From assembly GCF_008974245.1 (NCBI RefSeq), contig NZ_BBZI01000010.1:372001-436000 (forward strand): a stretch of 64,000 nucleotides of DNA, read 5' to 3'. Within the stretch, counting starts at the first letter, position 1. Every line of letters starts with the position of its first letter. Both the position numbers and the translations under genes were made by a program. Shown piece after piece: positions 8,383 through 16,604 of the stretch. Source of the stretch: Streptomyces abyssomicinicus. Lineage in GTDB: Bacteria > Actinomycetota > Actinomycetes > Streptomycetales > Streptomycetaceae. The notes under the pieces were generated by a model, which saw only the letters and a list, made by a program, of their open reading frames with translations, did no database searches and was not told the DNA's origin.

Positions 8383-9444
8383 ATGGCCGACATCTTCCGT
8401 GGTGCGGACGCCCAGCCGCCGACGCCCGGCCGGCGGTGGTCCGAGTTCCGGCAGTCACCGCTGCGCCCCGCCGTCGTGCTGACGCTCATTCTGGCTGCGG
8501 CGGCCGGTCTCTTCGCCGGTTCGTACACCTTCGCCATGGCCGATCCGACGCCGCGCTCCATCCCCGCGGCCGTGGTCGGCTCGTACGAGCAGGCCCGGGG
8601 GCAGGCCTTTCTGGACGGCCTGGAGAAGGCGTTGAACGCGTCCGTGAAGGTGCGCCGGTGCGGCAGTCTCGCCGGGGCCCGTCAGGCCATGGACGACCAG
8701 AGGGTCTTCGCGATCTTCGACATCCGCGACGACGGGCGGACCGCGGTCCTCGACCTGTCGGGCGCGTCCGGGGCCTCGGTCGCCGAGGTGCTGGCCGACA
8801 CGGCACCGGCCGTGGGGAGGAGGACAGGCGTCGTGGTCACCGTCCGGGACCTCAATCCGCTCCAGGAGGGCGACCCGCGCGGGCTGGCCATCTTCTACAT
8901 CTCGCTGGCCGCCGTCATCATCGGCTTCCTCGGGGCGATCCAGCTCAGCGTGCACGCACGGGACCTGACCCCCCTCGAACGCATGGCGTTCACCCTCGCC
9001 TACGCGCTGCTCAGCGGATTCGCCATCGCGGCGACCGTGGACTGGCTGCTCGGTGCTCTCGACCTGCCGTTCGTGCAGTCGTGGCTGATCCTGGCGCTCA
9101 CCCTCTTCGCGAGCGGCATGGTCTTCAGCATGTTCAACACCCTGGTCGGCCGCTGGGCGATGCTTCCGACGTGGGGGCTGATGGTCCTGCTGGGCAACCC
9201 CTCGTCCGGCGGCGCGGTGTCCTGGCCGCTGCTGCCGTCGCCGCTGGGCGAGATCGGCAAGTGGCTGCCGCCCGGCGCCTCGGTCAACGCGCAGCACACG
9301 GCGGTGTACTTCCGCGGGCACCAACACGCGTTCCCGTTCCTGGTACTCGGGGGCTGGACCCTGCTGTCGTGCGCGGTGTTCTGGACCTGGCGGCACCGGC
9401 ATCCCGGTGGTCGCGAGCGTCGCCCGGCGTCCGCCGGCCCGTGA
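8383..9444 (+). CDS. Multi-pass membrane protein, YhgE/Pip or DUF3533-like (ABC-2 permease fold)
   Basis: 353 aa from ATG 8383. No strong RBS is visible, so the start is uncertain; a GTG nine bases upstream and an open frame back to 8245 exist. One N-terminal helix (AVVLTLILAAAAGLFAGSYTF) is followed by an external domain of about 130 residues and then five hydrophobic segments. The late motif NPSSGGAVSWPLLPSPLGEI plus LPPGASVNAQHTAVYF is characteristic of the YhgE/Pip/DUF3533 branch of ABC-2-like membrane proteins, some linked to export or stress tolerance. No partner ATPase is adjacent. Confidence 0.7.
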   Translation: MADIFRGADAQPPTPGRRWSEFRQSPLRPAVVLTLILAAAAGLFAGSYTFAMADPTPRSIPAAVVGSYEQARGQAFLDGLEKALNASVKVRRCGSLAGARQAMDDQRVFAIFDIRDDGRTAVLDLSGASGASVAEVLADTAPAVGRRTGVVVTVRDLNPLQEGDPRGLAIFYISLAAVIIGFLGAIQLSVHARDLTPLERMAFTLAYALLSGFAIAATVDWLLGALDLPFVQSWLILALTLFASGMVFSMFNTLVGRWAMLPTWGLMVLLGNPSSGGAVSWPLLPSPLGEIGKWLPPGASVNAQHTAVYFRGHQHAFPFLVLGGWTLLSCAVFWTWRHRHPGGRERRPASAGP

Positions 9445-9649
9445 GGCCCCCGGACGTCCGGCCGTCGGCCACCGCGCGCGCGGCGGGCGTACGGCTCGGC
9501 CCACCAGGACCACGGAACGTGCCGGCGAGGACCGGCACGACCGGTTGCCGGTCACCCTGCCCAGGGGAACGTTGCTCCATCTGCGGCGGGGACGGTGGGG
9601 CGGACGGACGAACGGTGTGAGAGTGGGTGGACGGAGTGGAGGTGACGTC

Positions 9650-10861
9650 GTGACGGACGAGCACGAACGGGTGGCAGCCCTCGGCCTGGAAGAGCAGTTG
9701 CTGGAACGGATGCTCGCCGAGGTCCACGCGATCGTCCCCTACCAGCTGCCCGGGCTGGTGGACCGCTGTGCCCGGGCGATGGGGCTGGACGGCGCGACCA
9801 TCTACCTGGTCGACCTTCAGCAAAGGATCCTGGTTCCGCTCGACGAGCAGGACGCCCGGCTGCCGGTGGACGACAGCAGGGCGGGATGGGCCTACCGCAC
9901 GGTCTCCATGCGCATCGAGGAGGAACAGAACGAGCTGGTCGTCTGGGTGCCCCTGGTCGACGGCGCGGAACGCCTCGGCGTGCTGGGCGTGCGGTCAGCC
10001 ACGATGGACGCCGTGCGGTTGCGCCGATGCCGTCTGCTGGCCCACACGCTCTCGATGGTGGTCACCTCCAAGCGCACCTACAGCGACTGGTTCGTGGCCC
10101 GCACCCGTACCCGCAGCATGCACGCGCACACCGAGATGCTGCGCGCCTTCCTGCCGCCCCGCAGCGTGGGGACCTCCTCGGTGATCTCGACCGGCGTGCT
10201 GGAGCCGGCCTACGACCTCGGTGGGGACGCCTTCGACCACTCCTTGACCCGGAACGTCCTGCACGCCGCGATCTTCGACTCCATGGGGCACAACCTCGCC
10301 TCCGGCCTGACCACGGCGGTGGCGCTGGCGTGCTGCCGCAATGCCCGCCGTTCCCGCGCCGACCTGGCCGAAATGGTCGAGTCCGTCGACCAGGCCCTCG
10401 CCGAGTGGCTCCCCGACCAGTTCTGCACCGGCGTCGTGTGCTGGCTGGACGCCGACACCGGTGTACTGCGCTGGAGCAACTGCGGCCATCCCGCCCCCCT
10501 GCTGATCCGCGGCCAGCGCGTGCTCGACAAGGCACTGGACAGCCCGCCGCAGCCGCCCATGGGTCTGGGTGGCCTGCTCGGCGCCGGGGCCGGCCGCCAG
10601 GTGCACGAGACGACCCTGGAACCCGGCGACCGTGTCCTGCTGTACACGGACGGCGTCACCGAGGCCCGCCGGGGCGGCGACGAGTTCGGCCTCGGCCGGT
10701 TCGCCGACTTCATCATCCGCTCCGCCGCCGCCGGACAGCGCCCCGCCGAGATCCTGCGGCTGCTCATCCACGACATCCTCGACCACCACCACGACAAGCT
10801 GACCGACGACGCCACCATCATGCTGATCGAATGGCAACCCCAGGGGCGCACGTCCGGCTGA
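9650..10861 (+). CDS. PP2C-family (SpoIIE/RsbU-type) protein phosphatase with GAF-like sensor domain
   Basis: 403 aa from GTG 9650, with GGAGGTGAC just upstream. Residues about 20-155 resemble a GAF domain (ATIYLVDLQQRILVPL; VVWVPLVDGAERLGVLGVRS). Residues about 175-395 are a SpoIIE-type serine phosphatase: LEPAYDLGGDAFDHSL and IFDSMGHNLASGL carry metal-binding Asp residues, WSNCGHPAPLLIRG and VLLYTDGVTEARRGGDEFG are conserved, and KLTDDATIMLIE carries the final metal-binding Asp. Such proteins dephosphorylate anti-anti-sigma factors in partner-switching modules. No anti-sigma pair is adjacent, so the target is encoded elsewhere. Confidence 0.92.
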   Translation: MTDEHERVAALGLEEQLLERMLAEVHAIVPYQLPGLVDRCARAMGLDGATIYLVDLQQRILVPLDEQDARLPVDDSRAGWAYRTVSMRIEEEQNELVVWVPLVDGAERLGVLGVRSATMDAVRLRRCRLLAHTLSMVVTSKRTYSDWFVARTRTRSMHAHTEMLRAFLPPRSVGTSSVISTGVLEPAYDLGGDAFDHSLTRNVLHAAIFDSMGHNLASGLTTAVALACCRNARRSRADLAEMVESVDQALAEWLPDQFCTGVVCWLDADTGVLRWSNCGHPAPLLIRGQRVLDKALDSPPQPPMGLGGLLGAGAGRQVHETTLEPGDRVLLYTDGVTEARRGGDEFGLGRFADFIIRSAAAGQRPAEILRLLIHDILDHHHDKLTDDATIMLIEWQPQGRTSG

Positions 10862-10905
10862 GCGGGGTGCCGTGGCGCGGTGATTCACTTTGTCCCGCCA
10901 CGGGA

Positions 10906-10915
10906 GAAAGTTTCG
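10906..10915 (+). promoter_or_regulatory. Candidate CGAAAnTTTCG-like operator upstream of the sugar dehydrogenase gene
   Basis: GAAAGTTTCG resembles the CGAAAnTTTCG element known upstream of Streptomyces hemicellulase genes. It lies about 170 bp before the GTG at 11084, in the only sizeable gap before the two-gene sugar-oxidation operon. This is a single short match and therefore weak. Confidence 0.25.
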
Positions 10916-11083
10916 AGATCCTGTGCGCTTCGGGTTCCGGGGACGGGCAAAGCTCGCTAGCTTCCTTGTAATGAACCGGTCACGCATCGAGCGGGCCGGC
11001 CAAGGCGCGACGGCGCGCGCCTGTGCTCCTCGAGGCAGTCCTCTTCGGGTCTGCCGTCATCCCACCTTCCTGGGGAGAACTCT

Positions 11084-13975
11084 GTGCGCACACGACCGCT
11101 CTTACCTGGACGGGCCCGCCTGCTGCTGACCGCGGCGGCCGGCGTCCTCGCACATCTGCTGGCCATGTCACCGGCAGCCGCCCAGCCCGACGGCCCGGGC
11201 GGCCAGGACCGCCCGCCGGCCGCGGCCGAAGCCGTGGCCGACTTCGCGGCCGAAGCCGCGGCGGAGGAATTCCAGCAGGTCACGCTCGCCAAGGGCGTGG
11301 CCGAGACCGGCGAGCCCATGACGCTGGCGGTGCTGCCGGACCGCTCGGTCCTGCACACCTCGCGCGACGGCACGCTCCGGCTGACGAACGCCGCAGGCAC
11401 CACCTCCGTCGCGGGCAAGCTGGACGTCTACAGCCACGACGAGGAGGGCCTGCAGGGCGTCGCGGCCGACCCCGGCTTCGCGTCCAACCGGCACGTCTAC
11501 CTCTACTACGCCCCCCGGCTCACCACACCGGCCGGTGACGCCCCGTCCGACGGTACGGCGGCGGACTTCGCCCCCTTCGACGGCGTCAACCGACTGTCCC
11601 GGTTCGTCCTCAAGGCCGACGGGACCCTCGATCTCGCCAGCGAGAGGAAGATCCTCGATGTGCCCGCCTCCCGCGGCACCTGCTGCCACGTCGGCGGCGA
11701 CATCGACTTCGACGCGCAGGGCAACCTCTACCTGTCGACCGGTGACGACACCAACCCCTTCGCCTCGGACGGCTTCACCCCGATCGACGAGCGGCCCTCC
11801 CGCAATCCGGCCTACGACGCGCAGCGTTCCTCGGGCAACACCAACGACCTGCGCGGCAAGGTCCTGCGCATCAAGGTCAACGCGGACGGCACGTACGCGA
11901 TCCCCGGCGGCAACCTCTTCCCGCCCGGCACCGCCAGGACCCGGCCGGAGATCTACGCGATGGGCTTCCGCAACCCGTTCCGGATGAGCGTCGACAAGGC
12001 GACGGGCATCGTCCACCTCGGGGACTACGGTCCCGACTCCGGCACCGCGAACCCCGCGAGAGGGCCGGAAGGCCAGGTCGAGTTCAACCGCATCACCGAA
12101 GCCGGCAACTACGGCTGGCCGTACTGCACGGGCAGGAACGACGCCTACACGGACCACAACTTCGCAACAGGCGCCTCGGGTGCCGCGTTCGACTGCGCGG
12201 CACCGAAGAACAACTCGCCCAGGAACACCGGCCTGACCGACCTGCCGCCTGCCAAGCCCGCGTGGATCCCGTACAACGGCGACTCCGTCCCGGAGTTCGG
12301 CGGCGGCTCGGAGTCACCCATGGGCGGTCCGGTGTACCGGTACGACGCCGGCTCCACCTCCGCGGTCAAGTTCCCCCAGGAGTGGGACGGCGACTTCTTC
12401 GCCGGAGAGTTCGGCCGCCGGTGGATCAAGCGCATCGAGACCGGCACCGGCGGCACCGTGCAGTCGGTCAACTCCTTCCCCTGGACCGGCACCCAGGTGA
12501 TGGACATGGCCTTCGGACCCGACGGCGCCCTGTACGTGCTCGACTACGGCACCGGCTACTTCAACGGCGATGCCAACTCCGCCCTGTACCGCATCGAGCA
12601 CGTCACCGGCGGCCGCGCGCCGACGGCCCAGGCTACGGCGGACGTCACCTCCGGGAAGGCGCCCCTGTCCGTCTCGTTCTCCTCCGCCGGCACCTCCGAC
12701 CCCGACGGTGACGCCCTGAGCCACGCCTGGACCTTCGGCGACGGCACCACCTCCACGGCGGCCGACCCGTCCCACACCTACGGGAGCAACGGCCAGTACA
12801 CGGCGACGCTGAAGGTGACGGACGCGACCGGGAAGTCCGGCACGGCGTCCGTCCGGATCACGGTGGGCAACACCGCGCCGACGGTCAGGCTCGACCTGCC
12901 CGCGGACGGCAGCGTCCACGACTTCGGTGACGCCATCCCCTACAAGGTGACGGTGACCGATCCCGAGGACGGCACGGTCGACTGCTCCAGGGTGAAGGTC
13001 ACCTTCGTCGTCGGACACGACAGCCACGGCCATCCGCAGACCTCGACCACGGGATGCGAGGGGCGGCTCCAGACCCTCGCCGACGGCGAGCACGACCCCA
13101 ACGCCAACATCTTCGGCGTCGTCGACGCCGAGTACACCGACAAGGGCGCCGGGGGGCAGCCCGCGCTGACCACCCACGACCAGCACATCACCCAGCCCTC
13201 CCACCGGCAGGCCGAGCACTACTCCGACTCCGCGGGAGTCCAGGTCGTCGACCACACGCCCGCCCACGGCGGCCGGACCGTCGGCCACATCGAGAACGGC
13301 GACTGGATCTCGTTCAAGCCCTACGCCCTCGGCAACACCACCCGGTTCACCGCACGCGTCTCCTCCGCGGGCGCCGGCGGCACCATCGAGGTGCGGGCGG
13401 GATCCCCGACGGGCACCCTGCTCGGCACCGCCACCGTGCCGGTGACGGGAGGCTGGGAGACCTTCCAGGACGTCACGGCCGGCCTGAGTGGCCAGCCCTC
13501 CGGCACGACCTCCCTCCACCTCGTGTTCAAGGGCGGCAGCGGCTCCCTGTTCGACGTGGACGAGTTCTCCTTCACCACCTCCGGCGACCCGTCCCGCTCG
13601 GGTGAGGTGAAGGGGGTCAACGGCAAGTGCCTGGACGTCGACGGCGGGCAGACGGCGGACGGCACGAAGGTGCAGATCTGGACGTGCAACGGCACCGCCG
13701 CGCAGCGGTGGACGCTTCCCGGTGACGGCACGGTGCGGGCGCTGGGCAAGTGCCTGGACGTGTCGGGCGGCGGGAGCGCGGACGGGACGCGGATCCAGTT
13801 GTGGACGTGCAACGGCACGGGTGCGCAGGCGTGGTCCGCCCAGGCCGACGGGACGGTCCGCAACCCGGCCTCGGGCAAGTGCCTGGACGCCTCCGGCGGC
13901 ACCTGGAACGACGGCACCGCGGTCCACCTGTGGACCTGCCACGCCAACAGCAACCAGAAGTGGACCCTGCCCTAG
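11084..13975 (+). CDS. Secreted PQQ-dependent sugar dehydrogenase with PKD, CBM6-like and CBM13 domains
   Basis: 963 aa from GTG 11084 after GGGGAGAAC. A signal peptide (RARLLLTAAAGVLAHLLAM, ending AAA) is followed by a glucose/sorbosone dehydrogenase beta-propeller (about 60-500; GLQGVAADPGFASNRHVYLY, GNTNDLRGKVLRI, NYGWPYC, DMAFGPDGALYVLDYG). A PKD domain follows (about 510-590; SFSSAGTSDPDGDALSHAWT), then a bridging segment, a CBM6-like galactose-binding fold (about 700-835) and a ricin-B trefoil (about 838-963). The propeller probably oxidises sugars with a soluble quinone cofactor outside the cell; cofactor use is inferred. The downstream ThuA/DUF1080 gene starts 27 bp after the stop, so the two form an operon. 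The terminal lectin module is almost identical in DNA to that of the next gene. Confidence 0.9.
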   Translation: MRTRPLLPGRARLLLTAAAGVLAHLLAMSPAAAQPDGPGGQDRPPAAAEAVADFAAEAAAEEFQQVTLAKGVAETGEPMTLAVLPDRSVLHTSRDGTLRLTNAAGTTSVAGKLDVYSHDEEGLQGVAADPGFASNRHVYLYYAPRLTTPAGDAPSDGTAADFAPFDGVNRLSRFVLKADGTLDLASERKILDVPASRGTCCHVGGDIDFDAQGNLYLSTGDDTNPFASDGFTPIDERPSRNPAYDAQRSSGNTNDLRGKVLRIKVNADGTYAIPGGNLFPPGTARTRPEIYAMGFRNPFRMSVDKATGIVHLGDYGPDSGTANPARGPEGQVEFNRITEAGNYGWPYCTGRNDAYTDHNFATGASGAAFDCAAPKNNSPRNTGLTDLPPAKPAWIPYNGDSVPEFGGGSESPMGGPVYRYDAGSTSAVKFPQEWDGDFFAGEFGRRWIKRIETGTGGTVQSVNSFPWTGTQVMDMAFGPDGALYVLDYGTGYFNGDANSALYRIEHVTGGRAPTAQATADVTSGKAPLSVSFSSAGTSDPDGDALSHAWTFGDGTTSTAADPSHTYGSNGQYTATLKVTDATGKSGTASVRITVGNTAPTVRLDLPADGSVHDFGDAIPYKVTVTDPEDGTVDCSRVKVTFVVGHDSHGHPQTSTTGCEGRLQTLADGEHDPNANIFGVVDAEYTDKGAGGQPALTTHDQHITQPSHRQAEHYSDSAGVQVVDHTPAHGGRTVGHIENGDWISFKPYALGNTTRFTARVSSAGAGGTIEVRAGSPTGTLLGTATVPVTGGWETFQDVTAGLSGQPSGTTSLHLVFKGGSGSLFDVDEFSFTTSGDPSRSGEVKGVNGKCLDVDGGQTADGTKVQIWTCNGTAAQRWTLPGDGTVRALGKCLDVSGGGSADGTRIQLWTCNGTGAQAWSAQADGTVRNPASGKCLDASGGTWNDGTAVHLWTCHANSNQKWTLP

Positions 13976-15827
13976 CCCCGTTCCGGAAAGGAGGAACCGA
14001 TCATGCGCACCCTTCGCAGGACGGCCCTCGGCCTGTTCACGTCCACCGTGCTCTGCCTGACACCCCAGGCCGTCGCACTGCCGGCAGAGGCGGGCCACCC
14101 CGTCGCAGCGCCCAGTTCCAACACCGCGGACACACGCGCGGCCGCCGACCCGGCGACGGCACACGCGGCCGCCGACCCGGCGACGGCACACGCGGCCGCC
14201 GACCCGGCGTACAAGGTCCTGGTCTTCTCCAGGACGGCGGGCTTCCGCCACTCCTCGATCGACGACGGCATCGCGGCCCTGCGGGACCTCGGTACCGCCA
14301 ACAGCTTCACCGTGGACGCCACCGAGGACGCCCAGGCCTTCACCACCGGCAACCTCGCCCAGTACAAGGCGGTCGTCTTCCTCTCCACGACGGGCGACGT
14401 GCTGAACGCCGCCCAGCAGACGGCCTTCGAGCAGTACATCCAGGGCGGCGGCGGATACGCCGGCATCCACGCCGCGGCCGACACCGAGTACGACTGGCCC
14501 TTCTACGAGGGCCTGGCCGGCGCGCTCTTCCGCTCCCACCCGGCCGTCCAGTCCGCCACCGTCGAGGTGGAGGACCGCGCCCACGACGCCACGGCCCATC
14601 TGGGCAGCACCTGGCAGCGCACCGACGAGTGGTACGACTACCGCTCGAACCCGCGCACCACCGCCCGTGTCCTGGCCTCCCTCGACGAGTCCAGCTACTC
14701 GGGCGGAAGCATGTCCGGCGACCACCCGATCGCCTGGTGCAAGGACTACCAGGGGGGCCGCGCCTTCTACACCGGTGGCGGCCACACCGACGAGTCCTAC
14801 TCCGAGACCGCCTTCCGACGGCACCTGCTCGGCGGCATCCGCTGGGCGGCCGGTATGACGGACGCCGACTGCCGGCCGGAAACGGGCTACACCACCCTGT
14901 TCGACGGCTCCTCCACCGCTGGCTGGAGCCAGGCCGGTCCCGGCTCCTTCACCCTCGCGGACGGCACCCTCACCTCCACCGGGGGGATGGGGCTGTACTG
15001 GTACTCGGGCAGGGAGTTCAGCGGCGACTACTCCCTCAAGCTCGACTGGAGGATGGCCGGGGACGACAACTCCGGCGTCTTCCTCGGTTTCCCCGCCTCC
15101 GGCGACCCCTGGACGGCGGTGAACAACGGTTACGAGATCCAGATCGACGCCACCGACGCGGCCGACCGCACCACCGGCGCCGTCTACGGCTTCCGCTCCG
15201 CCGACATCGCCGCACGGGACGCCGCGCTGAATCCGCCGGGGGAGTGGAACACCTACGAACTCCGGGTGACCGGCGAGCGCCTGGAGATCTTCCTCAACGG
15301 CCGGAAGATCAACGACTTCACCAACACGGACCCGGCGCGGAGCCTGCGGCAGGGACACATCGGCATCCAGAACCACGGGGACGGCGACGAGGTGTCCTTC
15401 CGCAACATCCGCGTCAAACAGGGCGGCGGGGGGCAGGAGCCCGGCCCCCGCTCGGGTGAGGTGAAGGGGGTCAACGGCAAGTGCCTGGACGTCGACGGCG
15501 GGCAGACGGCGGACGGCACGAAGGTGCAGATCTGGACGTGCAACGGCACCGCCGCGCAGCGGTGGACGCTTCCCGGTGACGGCACGGTGCGGGCGCTGGG
15601 CAAGTGCCTGGACGTGTCGGGCGGCGGGAGCACCGACGGGACGCGGATCCAGTTGTGGACGTGCAACGGCACGGGTGCGCAGGTGTGGTCCGCCCAGGCC
15701 GACGGGACGGTCCGCAACCCGGCCTCGGGCAAGTGCCTGGACGCCTCCGGCGGCACCTGGAACGACGGCACCGCGGTCCACCTGTGGACCTGCCACGCCA
15801 ACAGCAACCAGAAGTGGACCCTGCCCT
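13593..15827 (+). repeat. Near-identical 381-bp direct repeat encoding CBM13 modules
   Basis: Bases 13593-13973 and 15447-15827 align without gaps and differ, by eye, at only three positions (near 13771-13773 and 13829). They encode the C-terminal lectin modules of two adjacent genes. The identity includes silent sites and stops exactly before the two different stop codons (TAG and TGA), which suggests recent duplication or gene conversion of one module. Confidence 0.95.
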
Positions 15828-15829
15828 GA
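14003..15829 (+). CDS. Secreted ThuA-like / DUF1080 protein with CBM13 domain
   Basis: 608 aa, ATG preceded by an excellent RBS (AAGGAGGAA). The signal peptide is followed by an Ala/Asp/Pro repeat linker. About 70-290 is a ThuA-like domain of glutamine-amidotransferase fold (YKVLVFSRTAGFRHSSIDDG, YIQGGGGYAGIHAAADTEYD, GRAFYTGGGHTDESYSE). About 295-475 is a DUF1080/3-keto-disaccharide-hydrolase-like jelly roll (TTLFDGSSTAGWSQAG; NSGVFLGFP; GHIGIQNHGDGDEVSFRNI). A ricin-B trefoil ends the protein. DUF1080 proteins can hydrolyse 3-ketoglycosides made by dehydrogenases, which fits the upstream sugar oxidase. The proposed joint pathway (oxidise, then cleave) is inference. Confidence 0.88.
   Translation: MRTLRRTALGLFTSTVLCLTPQAVALPAEAGHPVAAPSSNTADTRAAADPATAHAAADPATAHAAADPAYKVLVFSRTAGFRHSSIDDGIAALRDLGTANSFTVDATEDAQAFTTGNLAQYKAVVFLSTTGDVLNAAQQTAFEQYIQGGGGYAGIHAAADTEYDWPFYEGLAGALFRSHPAVQSATVEVEDRAHDATAHLGSTWQRTDEWYDYRSNPRTTARVLASLDESSYSGGSMSGDHPIAWCKDYQGGRAFYTGGGHTDESYSETAFRRHLLGGIRWAAGMTDADCRPETGYTTLFDGSSTAGWSQAGPGSFTLADGTLTSTGGMGLYWYSGREFSGDYSLKLDWRMAGDDNSGVFLGFPASGDPWTAVNNGYEIQIDATDAADRTTGAVYGFRSADIAARDAALNPPGEWNTYELRVTGERLEIFLNGRKINDFTNTDPARSLRQGHIGIQNHGDGDEVSFRNIRVKQGGGGQEPGPRSGEVKGVNGKCLDVDGGQTADGTKVQIWTCNGTAAQRWTLPGDGTVRALGKCLDVSGGGSTDGTRIQLWTCNGTGAQVWSAQADGTVRNPASGKCLDASGGTWNDGTAVHLWTCHANSNQKWTLP
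14138..14209 (+). repeat. 27-bp in-frame tandem repeat (2.7 copies) in the linker
   Basis: Units begin at 14138, 14165 and 14192; the first two are identical. The repeat encodes AADPATAHA and gives a flexible linker between signal peptide and ThuA domain. Copy number is likely to vary between strains because the unit is in frame. Confidence 0.9.
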
Positions 15830-15850
15830 CCTGACGGCGGGGCCGACCTG

Positions 15851-15876
15851 CCCGCGGGGCCCCTCGGCCCCGCGGG
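15851..15876 (+). terminator. Hairpin terminator after the ThuA/DUF1080 gene
   Basis: A perfect 10-bp GC stem (15851-15860 with 15867-15876) and 6-base loop lies 22 bp after the stop. It ends 12 bp before the next GTG start, so it also occupies the place where that gene's RBS or promoter would be expected. Confidence 0.7.
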
Positions 15877-15888
15877 TACGCTGCGCAG

Positions 15889-16422
15889 GTGCGCACGGTC
15901 GAGCTCCTGTTGGACGAGGCGGCGGACCTGGCGGTCCGGGAGGCATGGCGGCGGCTCGCGGACGCGGGGCTGCCCAGTCAGGCACGCCATCGCTCACCGA
16001 CCAACAGCCCGCACCTCACCCTGGCCGCCTGCCCGGAGCTGACCGCCCCGATCCGCTGGGGGCTCGCCGAGGTGGCCGCGGCCCTGCCGCTGCCGGTGCG
16101 GTTCACCGGCGTGGTCCGGTTCGAGCGGCCCACCTCGGTGCTGGCCTGGGCGCTGGACCGCGACGCCGCGCTGGCCGGCCTGCACCGCCGGGCGTGGGAG
16201 GCGGTGACCGCGGACAGCCCCCACCAGTCCCTCAACCCCCTCCACGAGCCCGGGCGGTGGAGTCCGCACGTCACTCTCGGACGGAGCCGGCGACCCGGTG
16301 CCTTCGCCGACCGGCGCGTCCAGGAACTGCTGCCGGTGCCGCCGCTGTCGGCCCGGCTCACCACTCTGCGCAGCTACGACACCGAGACCGGAGCCCTGGA
16401 GGTGCTCCGGCCCCGCCGCTGA
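15889..16422 (+). CDS. 2'-5' RNA ligase / 2H phosphoesterase family protein
   Basis: 177 aa from GTG 15889. Two HxT motifs (HLTL near residue 42 and HVTLGRS near residue 125) are the paired catalytic histidine motifs of the 2H superfamily (LigT, cyclic phosphodiesterases), and the length fits. Members open 2',3'-cyclic phosphates or act on 2'-5' bonds; the physiological substrate is unknown. No RBS is visible because the preceding terminator hairpin ends just before the start, so leaderless or coupled translation is possible. Confidence 0.85.
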   Translation: MRTVELLLDEAADLAVREAWRRLADAGLPSQARHRSPTNSPHLTLAACPELTAPIRWGLAEVAAALPLPVRFTGVVRFERPTSVLAWALDRDAALAGLHRRAWEAVTADSPHQSLNPLHEPGRWSPHVTLGRSRRPGAFADRRVQELLPVPPLSARLTTLRSYDTETGALEVLRPRR

Positions 16423-16429
16423 CCTTTAT

Positions 16430-16473
16430 TGGTCTATACCTGACCGGTCTCCCTCCTTGACTGGTACAGACCA
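16430..16473 (+). promoter_or_regulatory. Two DasR-like (dre / chitinase-type) operators and -35 of the chitinase promoter
   Basis: TGGTCTATACCT (16430-16441) and TGGTACAGACCA (16462-16473) match the dre consensus TGGTCTAGACCA at 10 of 12 positions each and resemble the 12-bp direct repeats known before Streptomyces chitinase genes. Their starts are 32 bp apart, about three helical turns. TTGACT (16457-16462) overlaps the second site and is a good -35. DasR is the GlcNAc-responsive GntR regulator. Confidence 0.75.
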
Positions 16474-16604
16474 ACGCGGTTGAGTGTGGCTCCACACCCC
16501 CACCACGGCCGCCCCCACGCCGTGTCCGGTCCACCGGTGCGCGTCGTGCGAGCTGTTGCGTCCCGCCCCAGGACGCGGCCGTGCCGCGCATAGGAGTTGA
16601 TCTC

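Noticed and set aside
12314..15997. Very long open frame on the minus strand across the sugar dehydrogenase and ThuA genes
   Set aside because: It mirrors the codons of two well-supported plus-strand genes, has low-complexity Val/Gly/Arg-rich translation and no domain. High GC bias creates such frames.
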